In this document: piece by piece, positions 60,847 through 64,000 of the stretch | Position numbering within the stretch: position 1 is the stretch's first letter | Layout: each line of letters starts with the position of its first letter | Assembly: GCF_900107975.1 (NCBI RefSeq) | Contig: NZ_FNVF01000004.1 | Coordinates: 62,001-126,000 of the forward strand | Length of the DNA stretch: 64,000 bases | Reading direction: 5' to 3' | Source: Paenibacillus sp. UNC499MF | Lineage (GTDB): Bacteria; Bacillota; Bacilli; Paenibacillales; NBRC-103111 | Made by a program: the position numbers and the translations under genes | Notes under the pieces: generated by a model | Told to the model about the DNA's origin: nothing | What the model saw: only the letters and a program-made list of their open reading frames with translations | Databases searched by the model: none

Positions 60847-61269
60847 TTACAGCCGACCCGACAAAGTACGGACCACATGCTCCATATGTACGGTCCAGTC
60901 GGAATCTCCGTCTCTCAGTTCATACAGCTCGCGGTCGCCGCCTTTATTATCGAGCACCTGCTGAACCAGCTGCTTTAATTCGCGCAGATCCTCTGTCTCC
61001 AGGACAATCTCGTTCAGGCCGTTCAGCTGCTCGTACTTCGTCTTTCCGTCTTCGATATAGGCGCATACGATTTCAGCCAGAGCGATGGCCGTATTATCGT
61101 AAAGGAAATCTTCCTCTTCAGGGTCCTCCGCAAGGAATCCGATTTCCCTGAAATGAGTGATCAGCTCTTTTAACTTGACCGATTTACGCTCCGCTGTGTA
61201 TTCCGTTAACGCATGAAGAACGTCCAGTCCTTCGTCACTTTCCAGTGATGCCGTACCCCAAGATCCCAT
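60847..61269 (-). CDS. DUF4259 domain protein
   Basis: 140 residues beginning MGSWGTASLESDEGLDVLHA, the MGxWGxxxxxxDxxxD opening that defines DUF4259. The rest is helical and acidic (AIALAEIVCAYIEDGKTKYE; ETEDLRELKQLVQQVLDNKG). AAAGGTGA precedes the ATG. It is found next to immunity-type genes in many Firmicutes; biochemical function unknown. It is convergent with the gene at 60133 and no good terminator is seen between them. Confidence 0.85.
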   Translation of the reverse strand: MGSWGTASLESDEGLDVLHALTEYTAERKSVKLKELITHFREIGFLAEDPEEEDFLYDNTAIALAEIVCAYIEDGKTKYEQLNGLNEIVLETEDLRELKQLVQQVLDNKGGDRELYELRDGDSDWTVHMEHVVRTLSGRL

Positions 61270-61562
61270 CGTTTATCTCACCTTTCGTTAACTGTTTTCC
61301 GCTAGTCTTCTCAGCTTTAAGCACACGGCGTCCAATGACAATGCCCCAGGCGAGGCCCTTTCCTTATTCGGAAATGGAAAAATGATCCTACCTAACAAGA
61401 TTAATTTAACCAAGAAAATAAGTCTATATTTTTAAACTATTTAAACATATTCATCCGGAGACGGCCGGCCGGCAGTCTGACCCCGATATCGAAAAAGCGC
61501 CGGACGAACTAAAACAAGAGGACCGAAATAGACGGTAGTCTAGAAGATTTCACAAAAAAACA
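61270..61562. other. Intergenic stretch, no recognised gene
   Basis: It holds the promoter side of the DUF4259 gene. A short hydrophilic open stretch (about 61447-61537, plus) lacks a start and ribosome binding site and was not called as a gene. Confidence 0.4.
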
Positions 61563-61625
61563 CAAACCAGACTCCTCAATTCAGCATAAACTGAGTTAAG
61601 GACTTGGTTTTTTTTGTTTTTAGGG
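61563..61625. terminator. Orphan bidirectional terminator
   Basis: A long imperfect stem (AACCA/TGGTT, TCCT/AGGA, ATTCAG/CTGAGT; loop CATAAA) is followed by TTTTTTTTGTTTTT, and preceded by an A run serving the other strand. No gene on either strand ends here, which is unusual. Confidence 0.65.
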
Positions 61626-61669
61626 CGTTTGGAAGTACTTAATGGTAGATATTTTAGTGTAAAAATAAT

Positions 61670-61799
61670 TATAATAGAGTAGATAGGGTTATAGTGGAGA
61701 CAGAATCGGTTTGTTCTTAGGTGGTGCCTTGCTTTTTTACTATACGAAGCAGGCGTGCCTGCTCTTTTTTTATAAATATAGAGGATAAGGAAGGTTATC
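61670..61799 (+). promoter_or_regulatory. Attenuator-like leader of mqo
   Basis: A perfect TATAAT (61670-61675) is followed by a leader of about 120 bases. A strong intrinsic terminator (AGCAGGC-GT-GCCTGCT, 61748-61763, then TTTTTTT) lies 31 bases before the mqo start. An upstream GCCTTGCTT (61727-61735) can pair with AAGCAGGC of the terminator, forming a possible antiterminator. No known riboswitch class was recognised. Confidence 0.5.
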
Positions 61800-63287
61800 A
61801 TGAAAACAGACGTTATCTTAATCGGTGCCGGGGTCATGAGCGCGACTCTGGGATCGTTACTGAAAGAGCTAGTGCCGGAATGGGAAATTAAAGTGTTCGA
61901 GAAACTCGCAAAGGCAGGAGAAGAAAGCTCTAACGAATGGAATAACGCGGGTACAGGCCATTCCGCACTGTGCGAGCTTAATTATACTTCCGAAAAACCG
62001 GACGGTTCCGTAGATATAAGCAAAGCGATTCAAATCAATGAACAGTTTCAGCTTTCCAGACAGTTCTGGTCTTATCTTGTAAACAAACAGCTGATCCGCA
62101 ATCCGCAGGACTTTATTATGCCGATTCCGCATATGAGCATGGTACAGGGGCAAGAGAATGTTACGTTCCTGAAAAAGCGGTTTGAAGCGATGTCGAGCAA
62201 CCCTTTGTTCCAAGGGATGGAATTTTCCGATGATCCGGAGAAACTGATGGAATGGATTCCGCTTATTATGGAAGGCCGTACTTCAAGTGAACCGATCGCG
62301 GCTACGAAAATCGACTCAGGGACGGATGTCAACTTTGGCGCTTTAACGCGCATGCTTTTTGAGTACCTGCAGACCCAGAATGTGGAGATGCATTACAAAC
62401 ATAGCGTGGACAATATTAAACGTGCCGCCGACGGATCGTGGGAATTGAAAGTACGCAACCTCGATAACGGCAGCGTCGAGCGCCATACGGCGAAATTCGT
62501 CTTTATCGGTGGCGGCGGCGGAAGCCTGCACCTGCTGCAGAAGTCCGGCATTCCCGAAGGAAAACATATCGGCGGATTCCCGGTAAGCGGGCTCTTTATG
62601 GTATGCAACAATCCGGAAGTGATCGAACAGCACCATGCCAAAGTATACGGCAAAGCAAAGGTCGGAGCTCCGCCTATGTCCGTTCCGCACTTGGATACAC
62701 GCTATATCGACAACAAAAAGTCTCTGCTGTTCGGGCCTTTTGCCGGCTTCTCGCCTAAATTCTTGAAAACCGGTTCCATGTTTGACTTGATCACGTCGGT
62801 GAAACCGGATAATGTCTTGACGATGTTAGCCGCCGGCGTCAAAGAGATGGCATTGACCAAATACCTGATTGAGCAGGTACTGCTGTCGAATGAAAAACGC
62901 GTGGAAGAATTGCGCGAGTTTATCCCGAACGCCAAAGGCGAGGACTGGGATATCGTCGTAGCGGGCCAGCGTGTGCAGGTGATCAAGGATACGGAAGCCG
63001 GCGGCAAAGGTACCCTTCAATTCGGTACGGAGGTTATTACGGCCGCCGACGGTTCGATCGCCGCACTGCTCGGCGCTTCTCCGGGGGCTTCCACCGCCGT
63101 TCACGTCATGCTTGAGATTCTGGCAAGATGCTTCCCGCAGCATATACAAGAGTGGGAGCCGAAAATCAAGGAAATGATTCCTTCTTACGGCCTGTCCCTC
63201 TTGAATAATCCCGAGCTCTTCCGGGAAATTCTTGCATCCACTGCGCAGACGCTTGGTCTGGCTGAAAAAGAATTGGCGTACAGCTGA
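61800..63287 (+). CDS. mqo: Malate:quinone oxidoreductase
   Basis: 495 residues, the length of the Staphylococcus-type enzyme. FAD-binding motif [18 protein letters not shown] at the N-terminus, the family signature [20 protein letters not shown], and the later blocks [58 protein letters not shown] and [17 protein letters not shown]. It oxidises malate to oxaloacetate and passes electrons to the quinone pool on the inner face of the membrane, an alternative to malate dehydrogenase. AAGGAAGG precedes the ATG. A terminator between promoter and start suggests attenuation. A terminator also follows the gene. Confidence 0.95.
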   Translation: MKTDVILIGAGVMSATLGSLLKELVPEWEIKVFEKLAKAGEESSNEWNNAGTGHSALCELNYTSEKPDGSVDISKAIQINEQFQLSRQFWSYLVNKQLIRNPQDFIMPIPHMSMVQGQENVTFLKKRFEAMSSNPLFQGMEFSDDPEKLMEWIPLIMEGRTSSEPIAATKIDSGTDVNFGALTRMLFEYLQTQNVEMHYKHSVDNIKRAADGSWELKVRNLDNGSVERHTAKFVFIGGGGGSLHLLQKSGIPEGKHIGGFPVSGLFMVCNNPEVIEQHHAKVYGKAKVGAPPMSVPHLDTRYIDNKKSLLFGPFAGFSPKFLKTGSMFDLITSVKPDNVLTMLAAGVKEMALTKYLIEQVLLSNEKRVEELREFIPNAKGEDWDIVVAGQRVQVIKDTEAGGKGTLQFGTEVITAADGSIAALLGASPGASTAVHVMLEILARCFPQHIQEWEPKIKEMIPSYGLSLLNNPELFREILASTAQTLGLAEKELAYS

Positions 63288-63296
63288 TTTTCTTAT

Positions 63297-63336
63297 AAAA
63301 AGAACCTTCTATCCTTTTTGGGTGGAAGGTTCTTTT
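63297..63336 (+). terminator. Terminator of mqo
   Basis: AGAACCTTC / GAAGGTTCT with TTTT after it and an A run before. Confidence 0.8.
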
Positions 63337-63486
63337 GCATTTGCGGCAGGAAGAGCGGCCGGATGGATAGGCAGGCCATTTTCAACAGACTGCAAACTGT
63401 AAGGGGGAGGATAGAAGCCGTTCCAATATATAGTATAATGAAGTCGTAATGAAGGTTGAAAGATCATGACACAGGAGGAAAGATGC

Positions 63487-64000
63487 ATGTATCTGGTATC
63501 CCGGCCTAAACCGCTGCCTGAGGGCATCAACCGAACGATTGCGGAGGAAGTGGCCGCTTGTTTTCCACCCGGCTATCTCCGGTTTTTACGTTCCTTCGGC
63601 GAAGGGACCTATAGCGGCTGGATGAATGTCCAGCTGCCGGACCCGGAGGTGCTTAAGCCATTTGCCGAATACGGGTTGTGGGAGCATGACGCGGACAGCC
63701 CGATTACCGAGCGCCAGATCGGAGAGTGTGTCGCTATCGGCACGACTGTGGACGGCGATTTTCTGGCGGTGCATCCCCCGACGGCCGGGCTGATCTGGCT
63801 GCCTCGTCACGGGGAACAAGTGACGGCTGTTTCTCTTCGGGCGCGTGAGCAGGAAGATGAAAGGACATACGCTTCGGTGCTGGACGAAATCTATCGTCAG
63901 GTGTACGGATGCGGCCGGGAGAGGGCCGCTTATTACGAACCGTGGACGGGGACTCGGAGCCATCTCTTTCTGCGGCTGCCGCCGGGACTGGATCAGCTTT
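63487..64000 (+). CDS. SUKH/SMI1-like protein, 3' end outside the window
   Basis: An open frame of at least 171 codons runs from ATG 63487 (GGAGG 8 bases upstream, TATAAT at 63434-63439) to the window edge without a stop. The N-terminal INRTIAEEVAACFPPGYLRFLRSFGEGTYSG matches the SUKH opening (a helix and xPxxYxxFLxxxG), followed by VGTTVDGDFLAVHPPTAGLIWLPRHGEQ-like strands and a helix TYASVLDEIYRQV. It is therefore probably a SUKH or related immunity-type protein with an extra C-terminal part. The end is unknown. Confidence 0.7.
   Translation, partial: MYLVSRPKPLPEGINRTIAEEVAACFPPGYLRFLRSFGEGTYSGWMNVQLPDPEVLKPFAEYGLWEHDADSPITERQIGECVAIGTTVDGDFLAVHPPTAGLIWLPRHGEQVTAVSLRAREQEDERTYASVLDEIYRQVYGCGRERAAYYEPWTGTRSHLFLRLPPGLDQL

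Noticed and set aside
61447-61537. Short hydrophilic open stretch (PETAGRQSDPDIEK...) upstream of mqo
   Set aside because: It lacks a start codon and ribosome binding site, is too short to judge, and resembles no family I know.
1-64000. tRNA, rRNA, prophage or integrase-flanked island
   Set aside because: No cloverleaf-type tRNA, rRNA segment, integrase, transposase or phage structural gene was recognised on either strand.

Overview
The window looks like chromosomal DNA from a low-to-moderate GC, endospore-forming Firmicute, most probably Paenibacillus or a close relative. The evidence is gene content and style: a CwlJ spore-cortex hydrolase, a five-gene Yra-type spore-coat locus with an embedded alcohol dehydrogenase, two large cell-surface proteins ending in SLH domains, many MalT/LuxR, GntR, MerR, LacI and WYL-type regulators, frequent TTG/GTG starts behind AGGAGG-like ribosome binding sites, and Bacillus-type Fur and cre sites. 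I see no rRNA, tRNA, CRISPR array, prophage or intact transposase.

Layout. 0-5 kb: a membrane-anchored HtrA-like protease, an ABC-F ATPase, the broken tail of an MFS transporter, two paralogous effector-binding-domain proteins (YobU-like) and a divergent WYL regulator (YobV-like). 5-8 kb: a TPR protein, a decayed NadR/AAA_28-type ATPase and three small unrecognised genes. 8-11 kb: the yraGF-adhB-yraED-type spore-coat operon, plus a divergent small protein that may be sigma-E driven. 11-14.4 kb: a MITE-like element beside a gene fragment, then a MalT-type LuxR regulator with a DUF4386 membrane protein. 14.4-22.7 kb: a long single-strand cluster led by a 1233-residue protein with one N-terminal AAA module and three CbbX/SpoVK-type AAA+ modules, followed by membrane proteins, an LRR protein, a SUKH protein and a DUF4303 protein. 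This is the best candidate here for an uncharacterised system. 22.8-26.5 kb: an MFS exporter, purine nucleoside phosphorylase (deoD) and a GntR/UTRA regulator, then cwlJ. 26.7-32.6 kb: SUKH and DUF4304 proteins, a tandem two-domain serine hydrolase of the beta-lactamase family, a histidine kinase fused to its LuxR response regulator, and an HxlR regulator. 32.6-35.6 kb: two SDR enzymes and a MerR/GyrI-type regulator. 35.8-38.1 kb: a Fur-boxed siderophore-binding lipoprotein and an unknown protein. 38.4-46.5 kb: two SLH surface proteins flanking a macrolide-type glycosyltransferase. 46.7-50.7 kb: a LacI regulator, an adenine-deaminase-type amidohydrolase and a YczE-like membrane protein, with three matching operators and two cre-like sites. 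51-53.5 kb: a pentapeptide-repeat protein and a methyltransferase-TPR protein. 53.8-59.9 kb: a GntR/LacI-type regulator, a PhnP-like metallo-beta-lactamase-fold enzyme and an ABC importer (lipoprotein, ATPase, fused double permease). 60-64 kb: an unknown protein with a broken paralogue at 19.9 kb, a DUF4259 protein, malate:quinone oxidoreductase behind an attenuator-like leader, and the start of another SUKH-like gene that runs off the right edge.

Two themes recur. First, several catabolic or transport modules sit next to a dedicated regulator with recognisable operator DNA (MerR spacer promoter, LacI triple operator, Fur box). Second, small immunity-like families (SUKH, DUF4303, DUF4304, DUF4259, TPR, LRR) are scattered through the window without any recognisable toxin. 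Gene decay is common: at least five short gene remnants were read directly from the sequence.
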